From Sporichthya brevicatena (GTDB taxonomy: Bacteria > Actinomycetota > Actinomycetes > Sporichthyales > Sporichthyaceae), in assembly GCF_039525035.1 (NCBI RefSeq), contig NZ_BAAAHE010000007.1, positions 248,001 to 312,000 on the forward strand: a DNA stretch of 64,000 nucleotides, written 5' to 3'. The translations under genes were made by a program, and so were the position numbers. The notes beneath the pieces are model-generated. The model did no database searches, had not been told where the DNA came from, and saw nothing but the letters and a program-made list of their open reading frames with translations. How positions within the stretch are numbered: position 1 is the stretch's first letter; the number at the start of each line of letters is the position of its first letter. Shown piece after piece: positions 25,156-33,344 of the stretch.

Positions 25156-26563
25156 GGGTCCCGACCGAATGTCGGCGCTCGACGCGTTCTTCTTCTACAC
25201 CGAGGAGGACGGGCGCAACCACATGCACGTCGGCGGGTTCGCGCTCGCCGACGGCACCGCGCCGAGTGCCGAGGAGGTCGCGAAGGCGCTCGCGCCGAAG
25301 ATCGCGCGCATCCCGCGGTACACCCAGCTCGCCCGGCCGGCTCCGTTGCACGTGAACCGCCCGGAGTGGGTCCCGGCGCCCGACTTCGACATCACCGAGC
25401 ACGTCCGCAGGGTGACTGCGCCCGAGCCGGGGCACGTCGGCGTCTGCCGCGTCGTGGGCGACCTGATCTCCGTCCAGCTCGACCGGTCGCGGCCCCTCTG
25501 GGAGGTCGTCGTGATCGACGGCGTCGCCGAGGGCCAGTTCGCGATCTTCTGGAAGATCCACCACAGCATGGTCGACGGGGTCTCCGGGACGCAGCTGCTG
25601 ACGATCCTCTTCGACGACTCCCCGGACGGCCCGACCACCGAGCTGCCGCCCCTGCCCGCCGGCGCGGACGTCGCCCCCCGCTCGCGCCTGCGCTCGACGA
25701 CCGACGCCGTCACCGGCCTCGGCAAGGACGCCGTCGGCCGGGTGCGCTCGCTGCGTCCCTCGACGGTGACCAAGGCCGCCCGGGTCGGCGCGGCCGGCCT
25801 CGCGCTGACCCGGCGCAACCTGATGCCGGACCTGCGCAGCCCGCTGACCGGACCGATCGGCGCGACGCGCTCGTTCGACTTCTGCGCGATCCCGTTCTCC
25901 GACGTGAAGACCGTGCGCGGCGCGTTCGGCGGCACCGTCAACGACGTCGTGCTGACGATCGTGCTCGACGGCTTCCGCGAGCTGCTGGAGTCCCGTGGCC
26001 TGAAGGTGACGGGCAAGCACCTGCGGCTGATGAACCCTGTCGCGCTGCGCGAGCGCGACGCCGAGGGCCGCCCGCTCGGCGACGGGACGATGGAGACCAA
26101 GGCCTCGGCGCTGATGCCCCGGCTGCCGCTCGACGTCGACGACCCGGTGCAGCGCCTGGAGTTCGTCCGGGGCCACCTCGCCGAGCTGAAGCAGACCGCG
26201 CAGGCCGACGCCGTCAGCGCGATGAACGAGATCCAGGCCGTGCTCCCGGGGACGCTGAACGCGATCTACCTGCGGGCCAGTTCCGCGATGCCGCAGCGCT
26301 CGCTGCAGACGACGGTGACGAACGTGCACGGGCCGACGATCCCGCTGTTCCTGCTCGGCCGACCGCTGCGGCGGATCGCGAACTACGCGCCGCCGTTCCC
26401 GGTCGGGGCGCGGTCGTCCGTCACCGTCTACAGCTACAACGGCGAACTCGTCTTCGGCATCACCACCGACCGCGAGTCGCTGCCCGACGTCGACCGGATC
26501 GCGGCTGGCATCCAGCGCTCGATGGACGAGCTGCTCGAACGCGCCGCTGTGCTGAACACCTGA
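25148..26563 (+). CDS. WS/DGAT acyltransferase, copy 1
   Basis: This 471-residue wax ester synthase/diacylglycerol acyltransferase carries the catalytic IHHSMVDGVSG motif (His138, His139, Asp143, Gly144) and the later LMNPVALRERD and NVHGPT boxes. The family esterifies an alcohol or diacylglycerol with acyl-CoA and is expanded in actinobacteria for storage lipid. I chose ATG 25148, preceded by GAGAGGAA, over ATG 25169. Its place behind a dehydrogenase under the shared operator links acyl storage to the catabolic island. Confidence 0.92.
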   Translation: MPEGPDRMSALDAFFFYTEEDGRNHMHVGGFALADGTAPSAEEVAKALAPKIARIPRYTQLARPAPLHVNRPEWVPAPDFDITEHVRRVTAPEPGHVGVCRVVGDLISVQLDRSRPLWEVVVIDGVAEGQFAIFWKIHHSMVDGVSGTQLLTILFDDSPDGPTTELPPLPAGADVAPRSRLRSTTDAVTGLGKDAVGRVRSLRPSTVTKAARVGAAGLALTRRNLMPDLRSPLTGPIGATRSFDFCAIPFSDVKTVRGAFGGTVNDVVLTIVLDGFRELLESRGLKVTGKHLRLMNPVALRERDAEGRPLGDGTMETKASALMPRLPLDVDDPVQRLEFVRGHLAELKQTAQADAVSAMNEIQAVLPGTLNAIYLRASSAMPQRSLQTTVTNVHGPTIPLFLLGRPLRRIANYAPPFPVGARSSVTVYSYNGELVFGITTDRESLPDVDRIAAGIQRSMDELLERAAVLNT

Positions 26564-26564
26564 C

Positions 26565-27881
26565 ATGCAGCAGCTCAGCGGACACGACGCCACGTTCCTC
26601 GCGCTCGACACCGGCAACTCGAGCGGGCACTCGGGGTCGGTGGCGCTCCTCGGCGCGGGCCGGACGCTGACGCGCGCCGACGTCGTCGCGCAGGTCGAGG
26701 CCCGGCTGCCCGCGGCGCTGTGCCGGCGGCTCGCGCCGGTGCCGCTCGGCCTCGACCTGCCGTACTGGGTCGCGGCCGTGCCCGATCTCGACGTCCACGT
26801 GCAGGAGGAGACCCTGCCCGCCGGGGCGGGCCTGCCGGAGCTCGCGGCGCTCGTCGCGGACCGGCACGCCCAACGGCTCGACCGCTCCCGGCCGCTGTGG
26901 GAGCTGACGCTGATCTCGGGCGTCGAAGGTCGGCAGGCGCTGTATCTGAAGATCCATCACGCGATGGTTGACGGCGTCGGCGGCAACGACCTCCTGCTCG
27001 CGCTGTTCGGGCCCGACGCCCCGCCGCCCGCCCCGCCGCTGCTCTCGAGCCCGTCCGCGCGGCACCTGCTGGTCCGCAGCGTCGCCTCGATCCCCGGCCG
27101 CACTGGGCGGACGGTCCGCACCGTCGCCGGCGTCGTGCGCCGTCTGCCCGACGTGGGCGCCGAACTGCTCCGCCGGGCTCCGGCCACGCCGCTCTCCGGA
27201 CCGGTCTCGCCGCACCGGCAGCTCGCCCTGGTCCCGCTCGACCTCGCGGAGATCCGCAAGGTCCGCGAGGCGCTCGGGCTGACGGTGAACGACGTCGCGG
27301 TCGCGGTCACCGCGGGGGCGCTGCGGACCTGGCTGGGGGAGGCCGACGCACTCCCGGTCGAGCCACTGGTGGCCGCGGTGCCGATGTCGCTGCGCGCGGC
27401 GGAGAGCAGTGGCGGCAACGTCTTCACGCTGCTGGTCGCGCCGCTGCCGACCGACGTCGCCGACCCTCGCGGCCGCGCCCTGGCCGCCGCGGAGTCGATC
27501 CGCGCCGCCCGCGCCGCTCAGGGCGCACTGCCCCCGACGACGCTGACCGACCTGACCGCCCTCGCGGTCCCGGCCCTCGCCGGCCCGGGCCTGGGCCTCG
27601 CCGCGCGGCTCGGCCTGGTCTCCCGGCTCCGGCCGTTCAACCTGATGCTCTCGACCGTCCCCGGACCGCGGGAGACCCTCTCCTGCGCGGGGGTCCCGTT
27701 CACCGCGTACTACCCGCTCTCCCAGGTCGCCGAGGGCCAGCGGCTGAACGTCACGATGTTCGGCTACGCCGGGGCCCTCCACGTCGGCCTCCTCGCCGAC
27801 GCGGCCCTCGACCTCGACGTCGAGCGGCTGGCCGAGCTGATGCGGGCCGAGCTCGCCGCGCTCGTCGCCGTTTCGGGCTGA
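26565..27881 (+). CDS. WS/DGAT acyltransferase, copy 2
   Basis: This 438-residue paralogue of the preceding gene has KIHHAMVDGVGG with His131, His132 and Asp136. The conserved VPMSLR and STVPGPRETLSCAG boxes appear in the C-terminal half. It begins one base after the first copy's stop. The two differ through most of their length, so the duplication is old. Two tandem copies may form one complex or use different acceptor alcohols. Confidence 0.92.
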   Translation: MQQLSGHDATFLALDTGNSSGHSGSVALLGAGRTLTRADVVAQVEARLPAALCRRLAPVPLGLDLPYWVAAVPDLDVHVQEETLPAGAGLPELAALVADRHAQRLDRSRPLWELTLISGVEGRQALYLKIHHAMVDGVGGNDLLLALFGPDAPPPAPPLLSSPSARHLLVRSVASIPGRTGRTVRTVAGVVRRLPDVGAELLRRAPATPLSGPVSPHRQLALVPLDLAEIRKVREALGLTVNDVAVAVTAGALRTWLGEADALPVEPLVAAVPMSLRAAESSGGNVFTLLVAPLPTDVADPRGRALAAAESIRAARAAQGALPPTTLTDLTALAVPALAGPGLGLAARLGLVSRLRPFNLMLSTVPGPRETLSCAGVPFTAYYPLSQVAEGQRLNVTMFGYAGALHVGLLADAALDLDVERLAELMRAELAALVAVSG

Positions 27882-27882
27882 C

Positions 27883-27911
27883 GGTCAGTCAGTCAGCTAG
27901 TCAGTCAGTGA
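27883..27911. repeat. GTCA tetranucleotide tract
   Basis: A run of GTCA units interrupted by GCTA spans the junction of two convergent genes (27881 and 27901). It includes the last codons and stop of the phosphatase gene. It is short and imperfect. A change in unit number would alter that gene's last residues. Confidence 0.5.
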
Positions 27912-28638
27912 GCAGGTCCGCGCGGAGGCGGTCGAGCTCGGGGCCGACGCCGAGCTTCTCCAGGTAGGAGACGGGGGAGCCCCAGCGCTCGTCGACGGCG
28001 TCGAGGAACGCGGCCATGCAGGCGCGCGGCGTGCGGGTGAAGGCGTAGCGGTTGCCCTCGCTCATCGGGACGGCGTCGGGGACGTGCTCGTCGATGTAGG
28101 CGAGCATCCGTTCCATGCCGGTGCCGCTGGCCTCGTAGTCGTCGAGAACGTCCTCACGGGAGACCCCGAGGGTCTCGAGCAGGAACGCGGCGATCACCGC
28201 GGTGCGGTCGCGGCCCGACGCGCAGTGGATCAGCCGCGGCTGGTCGCCGGCGGCGGCGAGGGCGCGCCAGAGGCGGCGGGCGATGTCGTCGTCGGCGATC
28301 ATAGCGAGGTACTCGTCGCGGACGAACTCCGGCTCGATGTAGCGCGCGAGGTTCTCCGGCACCGGCTCCTTGGACATGATCGAGCAGCGGACCGGGTCGA
28401 GGCCGAGCGTGGTCCAGACGTGCGAGCCGCGGGCGTCGACCTCGACGTCGAGGCGCAGGTCGATCACCGTCGTGATGCCGAGCGCGCGCAGGGCCTCGAC
28501 GTCGGCCTCGGTCGCGCGGTGCGGGTCGTCGGAGCGGTAGACGAGGCCGGGGCGGACGGTCCGGCCGTCCGCGGTGCGCAGACCGCCGAGGTCGCGCACG
28601 TTGAACAGGCGCTCGAAGGTCAGCTCGCGTCCCGTCAC
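27901..28638 (-). CDS. Tyrosine-protein phosphatase (dual-specificity-like)
   Basis: This 245-residue protein has FNVRDLGGLRTADGR at the N-terminus and the HCx5R P-loop IHCASGRDRT with Cys139 as nucleophile and Arg145. This is the actinobacterial tyrosine phosphatase type related to MptpB. It starts at GTG 28638, overlapping the alpha/beta hydrolase stop. The family dephosphorylates proteins and, in some cases, phosphoinositides. Why it is tied to the catabolic operon is unclear. A small phosphorylated intermediate is one speculative substrate, given the phosphohistidine proteins nearby. Confidence 0.87.
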   Translation of the reverse strand: MTGRELTFERLFNVRDLGGLRTADGRTVRPGLVYRSDDPHRATEADVEALRALGITTVIDLRLDVEVDARGSHVWTTLGLDPVRCSIMSKEPVPENLARYIEPEFVRDEYLAMIADDDIARRLWRALAAAGDQPRLIHCASGRDRTAVIAAFLLETLGVSREDVLDDYEASGTGMERMLAYIDEHVPDAVPMSEGNRYAFTRTPRACMAAFLDAVDERWGSPVSYLEKLGVGPELDRLRADLLTD

Positions 28639-29510
28639 GATGCTCCTTGGGCGAGGGTGGCGATGTCTGCCGTGATTGTCGGCCACAGAGCCTCGGGCAG
28701 GTCGTGCCCCATCCCCGTGTGCACGACGAGGCGGGCGTTCGGCACGGCGCGGGCGGTCGCGAGGCCACCCTCGGCGCGGATCAGGGGGTCGTCGGCGCCG
28801 TGCACCACGAGCGTCGGGGCCTTCACCCCGCGCAGGGCACGCACCCGGCTGCCGCCGGCCATGACGGCGGCGAGCTGGCGTGCCTGCCCCGCCGGGTCGT
28901 GGCTGCGGCGGAACGCGGAGGCGGCGTACTCGCGCAGCCAGGCCTCGTCGAGCGGGAAGCCGGGGGAGCCGATGATGCGGAACTGCTTCACGATGCGGTC
29001 GGCCGCCTGCTCGGGCGTGCGCGGCGGCGGCAGCAGGAACAGGCGCCGGGCCGCGAGCGTCGGGCGGCCGATCCGGGGCGCGGGCGTGGAGGAGATCGAC
29101 GTCAGCGACCGGACCTTCTCCGGGTGCCGGATCGCCAGCTTCTGGGCGATCATCCCGCCCATCGAGACGCCCACGACGTGCGCGGAGTCCCAGCCCGCGG
29201 CGGTCATCACGGCGACGGCGTCGTGCGCGAGGTCCTCCAGGCCGTAGACCGCGACCATGCGGGGCACGGTCATCACCGCGGGCCAGGCCGGCGCCCCGAG
29301 GTGGGAGAGATGGGTCGACTCCCCGGCGTCGCGGTTGTCGAATCGGACAACGTCGAACCCGGCGTCGACGAGCTGTTCGCACAGCCCGTCGGGCCAGAAC
29401 TGACGGTGCACCGCGAAGCCCATGACCAGCAGCAACGGCTCCCCGGTGCCGGGTCCGAGCCGCTCCCAGGCCAGCTCGACACGGCCGTTGGCGGCCCGAG
29501 CGACGTTCAT
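28635..29510 (-). CDS. Alpha/beta-hydrolase
   Basis: This 291-residue alpha/beta-hydrolase has the nucleophile elbow GVSMGGM (Ser116), a later VHGADDPLI acid position and TGMGHDLP with the catalytic His. An FDNRDAGEST segment near 58-66 is common in esterase/hydrolase subfamilies. Family members cleave esters, lactones or C-C bonds. It is the first gene on the minus side of the divergent promoter with operator copy C and is coupled to the phosphatase. Confidence 0.9.
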   Translation of the reverse strand: MNVARAANGRVELAWERLGPGTGEPLLLVMGFAVHRQFWPDGLCEQLVDAGFDVVRFDNRDAGESTHLSHLGAPAWPAVMTVPRMVAVYGLEDLAHDAVAVMTAAGWDSAHVVGVSMGGMIAQKLAIRHPEKVRSLTSISSTPAPRIGRPTLAARRLFLLPPPRTPEQAADRIVKQFRIIGSPGFPLDEAWLREYAASAFRRSHDPAGQARQLAAVMAGGSRVRALRGVKAPTLVVHGADDPLIRAEGGLATARAVPNARLVVHTGMGHDLPEALWPTITADIATLAQGAS

Positions 29511-29534
29511 CCGGCTCCTTGCCCTCGCCCGGAA

Positions 29535-29556
29535 AATACTCTAGTAATCTATCATT
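29535..29556. promoter_or_regulatory. Putative shared operator, copy C
   Basis: AATACTCTAG, two bases, ATCTATCATT: same spacing and outer bases as copies A, B, D and E. It is in the 94-bp divergent promoter between the hydrolase (start 29510) and the DUF35 gene (start 29605), the first gene of an eight-gene plus-strand operon. Confidence 0.6.
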
Positions 29557-29604
29557 CAGTAGACGACGAAATCGTCGCTGCGAGATCTTCCGAGGAGCCG
29601 CCTC

Positions 29605-29994
29605 GTGCCCGCTCAGATCCCCGCCGTGGACTACCTGGTCCTCGGCAACGAGCCCCACCTGCAGGTCTGGCGGTGCGACGACTGCTCCGCGGCCTACTTC
29701 GACCGCCGCAACGGCTGCGCCCGCTGCTTCGGCACCGCGTTCACGCGGCAGCCCGTGGCGAGCGAGGGCGTCGTCCGCGCGTTCACGCGCGTCGAGCGCG
29801 GGGCGAAGGAGCCGTTCACGTCGGTGGTCGTCGACCTCGGCGAGGGCGTCCACGTCAAGGCGAACCTGCGGGGCGTCGACGACCCGAACCTGATCACGCC
29901 CGACTTCAAGGTCCGGATGTTCACCTACGTGGTGGGCACCGACGACGAGGGCACCGAGGCCGTCGCGTTCGCGTTCGAGCCGGTGGGGAGCTGA
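29605..29994 (+). CDS. DUF35 OB-fold/zinc-ribbon acyl-CoA-binding protein
   Basis: This 129-residue protein has a zinc ribbon CDDCSAAYFDRRNGCARC (two CxxC pairs at about 27-44), then an OB-fold with ACO-type strands (GVVRAFTRV, SVVVDLGEG). DUF35 proteins pair with thiolase-like partners, for example ChsH2 with Ltp2 in sterol side-chain retro-aldol cleavage, where they bind the acyl-CoA. The next gene is such a thiolase, two bases away. It starts at GTG 29605 with CGAGGAG upstream. Confidence 0.9.
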   Translation: MPAQIPAVDYLVLGNEPHLQVWRCDDCSAAYFDRRNGCARCFGTAFTRQPVASEGVVRAFTRVERGAKEPFTSVVVDLGEGVHVKANLRGVDDPNLITPDFKVRMFTYVVGTDDEGTEAVAFAFEPVGS

Positions 29995-29996
29995 GC

Positions 29997-31193
29997 ATGT
30001 CCAACAACGTGTGGGTCATCGGAACCTCGATGACGCGGTTCGGGCGCTTCGGTGAGAAGGACCTCATGGACCTTGCGGTCGAGGCCACCTCGGGCGCGCT
30101 CAAGGACGCCGACCTCGACCTCGGCCAGATCGGCCTGCTGGCGCTGGGCAACGTGTACGAGACCAACTCGCACCACGGCCAGCGGCTGCAGAACCAGATG
30201 GGCCAGACCGGCATCCCGGTCTACAACGTCGTGAACGCCTGCGCGACCGGCGCGACCGCGGTGCGCGTGGCGATGATGTCCATCCTCGCCGGTGAGACCG
30301 ATCTCGGCCTCGCGGTCGGCGTCGAGCAGATGGGCAAGATGGGCCTGATCGGCGGCAGCAAGCGCCGCGACGAGAAGAAGGTCTACACGCCCAAGGGCCG
30401 TTACGGATCGGTGGTGAAGACCGAGGGGACGTTCGGCACGAACCTGATGCCGGGCGTCTTCGCGCAGGCCGGCACCGAGTACGCCCTCCAGCACGGTGTG
30501 ACGCAGACTCAGTTCGCGAAGGTCGCGCACAAGAACCATCTGCACTCGACGCTGAACCCGCTGGCGCAGTACCAGAAGGAGTTCAGCCTCGAGGAGATTC
30601 TCGCCGCCGAGGTCATCGCCTGGCCGAACACGCTGCCGATGTGCTGTCCGACCGGTGACGGCGCCGCCGCGGTGATCCTCTGCTCGGACGCCAAGCTCGC
30701 GACGCTCGACCCGGACGTCCGCCGCCGCGCGGTGAAGGTCTCGGCGTCGGTGCTCACCTCCGACCCGTACGTCGACGGCGGCCAGGTGCAGGCGGACATC
30801 AACACCCTGACCCGCAACGCCGCCGCGCAGGCCTACGAGAAGGCGGGCGTGGGCCCGGCTGACCTCGACCTGGTCGAGCTGCACGACTGCTTCGCGACGG
30901 CCGAGCTGCTGCACTACGACAACCTCGGCCTCTGCGAGCCGGGCGGCGCGGGGGAGTTCATCGACTCCGGCGCGCCCTACCGCGACGGCCGGATCCCGGT
31001 GAACGTCTCGGGCGGTCTGCTCTCCAAGGGCCACCCGCTCGGGGCGACCGGGGTCGCGAACATCTACGAGATCGTCACGCACCTGCGCGGCGAGGCCGGC
31101 GCCCGGCAGATCGAGGGCGCGAAGGTCGGGCTCGCCCACGTCATCGGCCTCGCCTCCGCGTGCGGCGTGCACATCCTCGAGAAGCGCGCCTGA
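29997..31193 (+). CDS. Thiolase-superfamily protein (lipid-transfer/Ltp type)
   Basis: This 398-residue SCP2-type thiolase has VVNACATGATAV with Cys82 in the nucleophile position, ELHDCFATAELL with the HD pair, and GGLLSKGHPLGATG near the C-terminus. With the DUF35 partner directly upstream, it may cleave a beta-keto or beta-hydroxy acyl-CoA in the last step of a beta-oxidation round. The Cys favours true thiolysis over the retro-aldol chemistry of Ltp2, which uses tyrosines. The substrate is unknown. Confidence 0.9.
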   Translation: MSNNVWVIGTSMTRFGRFGEKDLMDLAVEATSGALKDADLDLGQIGLLALGNVYETNSHHGQRLQNQMGQTGIPVYNVVNACATGATAVRVAMMSILAGETDLGLAVGVEQMGKMGLIGGSKRRDEKKVYTPKGRYGSVVKTEGTFGTNLMPGVFAQAGTEYALQHGVTQTQFAKVAHKNHLHSTLNPLAQYQKEFSLEEILAAEVIAWPNTLPMCCPTGDGAAAVILCSDAKLATLDPDVRRRAVKVSASVLTSDPYVDGGQVQADINTLTRNAAAQAYEKAGVGPADLDLVELHDCFATAELLHYDNLGLCEPGGAGEFIDSGAPYRDGRIPVNVSGGLLSKGHPLGATGVANIYEIVTHLRGEAGARQIEGAKVGLAHVIGLASACGVHILEKRA

Positions 31194-32345
31194 ATGACTC
31201 TCACGGCCGACACCATCCCCGGGACGATCGCGGACGTCCGCGAGCAGTTCGGGGTGTGGCTGCACGAGAACTCCGACCGCCTGCGGGAGCTGTGCGCGCC
31301 GGGGCAGGACGTCGCGGCGACGTTCACCGCCCAGCGCGAGCTGCAGAAGCTGCTGTTCGACTCGGGCTGGATCCGCCTGGGCTGGCCGGCGGAGCTGGGC
31401 GGCCTCGGCGGGGAGATGGTCCTGCGGGCGGTCGTCGTCGAGGAGCTCTGCTCGGCCGGCTACCCGCCGCCGTTCTCGTTCGGGACGCAGGAGGTGCTCG
31501 GCCCGGCCATCGCGCGGTACGCGCCGCCGGAGCTGGCGGCCGACCTGCTGCCCCGGCTGCTCAGCGGCTCGGAGTACTGGTGCCAGGGGTTCTCCGAGCC
31601 CGGCGCCGGATCTGACCTCGCGTCACTGCGGTGCAAGGCCGTGGAGGACGGCGACGACTGGGTCATCTCCGGCGAGAAGGTCTGGACGAGCTGGGCGCAG
31701 GTGGCCGACCGCTGCCTGCTCCTCGCCCGGACCGGCGAACCCAACTCCGGCTCCCGCGGCATCACCGCGCTGATGATGGACATGGACACCCCGGGCATCG
31801 ACCTGCGCCCGCTGGTGTCCATGAACGGCGACGCGGAGTTCTGTTCGCTCTACCTCGACGACGTCCGGATCCCGCGCTCGCGGACCCTCGGCGAGATCGG
31901 GGGTGGCTGGGCCGTCGCGATGACGATCCTCGCCTCGGAACGTGGCGCCGCCGCGTGGCAGCGCCAGACCTGGATGCGGGCGCGGCTGCACGACCTGCTC
32001 AAGCAGGCGCCCGACCTGCCGCCGGCCGTGGCGGGCGAGGCGTTCGAGCTCATCCACGCGCTGCGGCTGCTGTCGCGGCGCACCGTCCACGCGCTCTCGC
32101 GCGGTGAGGACATCGGGGCGACCCCGTCGTTCGACAAGCTGCTGATGTCGACGGCGGAGAAGTTCCTGTTCGCCGCGGCGCTGGAGCACCTCGGGTCCGC
32201 GACCCTGTTCGACGACGACCCGACGTCCGCCGGCTGGCGCAACGACTACCTGTACTCGCGAGCCTCGTCGATCTACGGCGGCGCCGCGGAGATCCAGCGC
32301 GACATCATCGCGGGGCGGATCCTGCGGCTGCCGGGGAGGCGCTGA
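31194..32345 (+). CDS. Acyl-CoA dehydrogenase, large-type subunit
   Basis: This 383-residue ACAD fold has GFSEPGAGSDLASLRCKA, WTSWAQVADRCLLLART and C-terminal SSIYGGAAEIQRDIIAGRIL. The Glu-Gly-Thr triplet that carries the base in ordinary ACADs is Gly-Gly-Ala here, so the base must lie elsewhere or in a partner. It is followed with a one-base overlap by a second, smaller ACAD (32345), the arrangement of the alpha2beta2 sterol-type dehydrogenases (FadE28-FadE29 and similar pairs). It begins directly after the thiolase stop. Confidence 0.9.
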   Translation: MTLTADTIPGTIADVREQFGVWLHENSDRLRELCAPGQDVAATFTAQRELQKLLFDSGWIRLGWPAELGGLGGEMVLRAVVVEELCSAGYPPPFSFGTQEVLGPAIARYAPPELAADLLPRLLSGSEYWCQGFSEPGAGSDLASLRCKAVEDGDDWVISGEKVWTSWAQVADRCLLLARTGEPNSGSRGITALMMDMDTPGIDLRPLVSMNGDAEFCSLYLDDVRIPRSRTLGEIGGGWAVAMTILASERGAAAWQRQTWMRARLHDLLKQAPDLPPAVAGEAFELIHALRLLSRRTVHALSRGEDIGATPSFDKLLMSTAEKFLFAAALEHLGSATLFDDDPTSAGWRNDYLYSRASSIYGGAAEIQRDIIAGRILRLPGRR

Positions 32346-33301
32346 TGTCCATCGACCGCACGGAACTCGACCTCCTGCGCGGCGCGCTCGAGGACCTGGC
32401 GACGGCCCACCCCGCGGACCTGCGGGACGCGCTGCGCGACTTCGGTTGGGCCGACCTGCTCGTCGAGGACCCGGCCGTCGCCGTCGAGGTGCTGTTCCGC
32501 CTCCAGGGTGAGCGGCTGACCGACGAGACCCTGCTCGACGAGGTCGTGCTCGCCGCGATCGAGGGATCCGCGGCCGCCGCGGTCGTGCTGCCGCTGCCGG
32601 GTCAGGAACTGAGCAGCCGTTACGACTCCGAGGGCGTCCGCGTCGACGGGGTGTTCACCCGCCCGGTCGAGGCCGGCGCCACGGTGCTCGTGTCGTGCCG
32701 CGCGCTCGGCGGCACCGCGGTGCTCGCCGTCCCCGTCGACGGCCTGCTGCAGAAGGCGGCGCAGGGCCTGGACCTCGGCCGCCCGTGGGTGCGGGTGCGC
32801 GGCGACGTCCATCCCGGCGCGGTGGCGCACGTCGGCGGTGACGCCGCCTGGGAGCGCATGCTCGCGGCCGGCCGGCGCGCGCTGGCCGCCGAGCTGCTCG
32901 GCCTCGGCACCCGGATGCTCGACCTCGCCGTCGAGCACACCAGCTCCCGCGTCCAGTTCGGGCAGGCGCTCGCGACGTTCCAGGTCGTCCGGCACAAGCT
33001 CGCCGACGTCCGCGTCTGGGGCGAGGTCGCCGAGCTCGCGTTCGCGGCGGCGTGGGAGGACACCGACCCGCTGGCCGCGACGCTCGCCAAGTCCGCGGCC
33101 GTCCGCTACACCGCGACCGCGCGCGAGCACGTTCAACAGTTGCTCGGCGGCATGGGCTTCAGCTGGGAGCACGACTTCCACCGCTACCTGCGGCGCGCGA
33201 TCGTGCTCGAGTCCCTGCTCGGCGGCGCGAGTGCGCTGCGGGCGGAGATCGGGACGTCGATCTGTGAGTCCGGGCGACTGCCCGACCTCGCGGCGCTGTA
33301 G
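32345..33301 (+). CDS. Acyl-CoA dehydrogenase, small-type subunit
   Basis: This 318-residue protein has the C-terminal ACAD helical domain (TSSRVQFGQALATFQVVRHKLAD, GGMGFSWEHDFHRYLRRA) and a reduced N-terminal domain. It lacks the C-terminal EGT base motif. Such short subunits form heterotetramers with a full-size ACAD subunit, leaving half the usual number of FAD sites. Its tight TGATG overlap with the preceding gene supports a complex. The acyl-CoA would probably be a bulky ring-bearing substrate, as in mycobacterial relatives. Confidence 0.87.
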   Translation: MSIDRTELDLLRGALEDLATAHPADLRDALRDFGWADLLVEDPAVAVEVLFRLQGERLTDETLLDEVVLAAIEGSAAAAVVLPLPGQELSSRYDSEGVRVDGVFTRPVEAGATVLVSCRALGGTAVLAVPVDGLLQKAAQGLDLGRPWVRVRGDVHPGAVAHVGGDAAWERMLAAGRRALAAELLGLGTRMLDLAVEHTSSRVQFGQALATFQVVRHKLADVRVWGEVAELAFAAAWEDTDPLAATLAKSAAVRYTATAREHVQQLLGGMGFSWEHDFHRYLRRAIVLESLLGGASALRAEIGTSICESGRLPDLAAL

Positions 33302-33344
33302 CCCTGTCCCTGTTCGAGAGGTCCGCCCGGTAGAAAGGCTGGTC

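Noticed and set aside
29997-31193. Calling the thiolase an Ltp2-type retro-aldolase
   Set aside because: The nucleophile-position cysteine (Cys82) is present, which favours thiolase chemistry. The DUF35 partner alone does not decide it.
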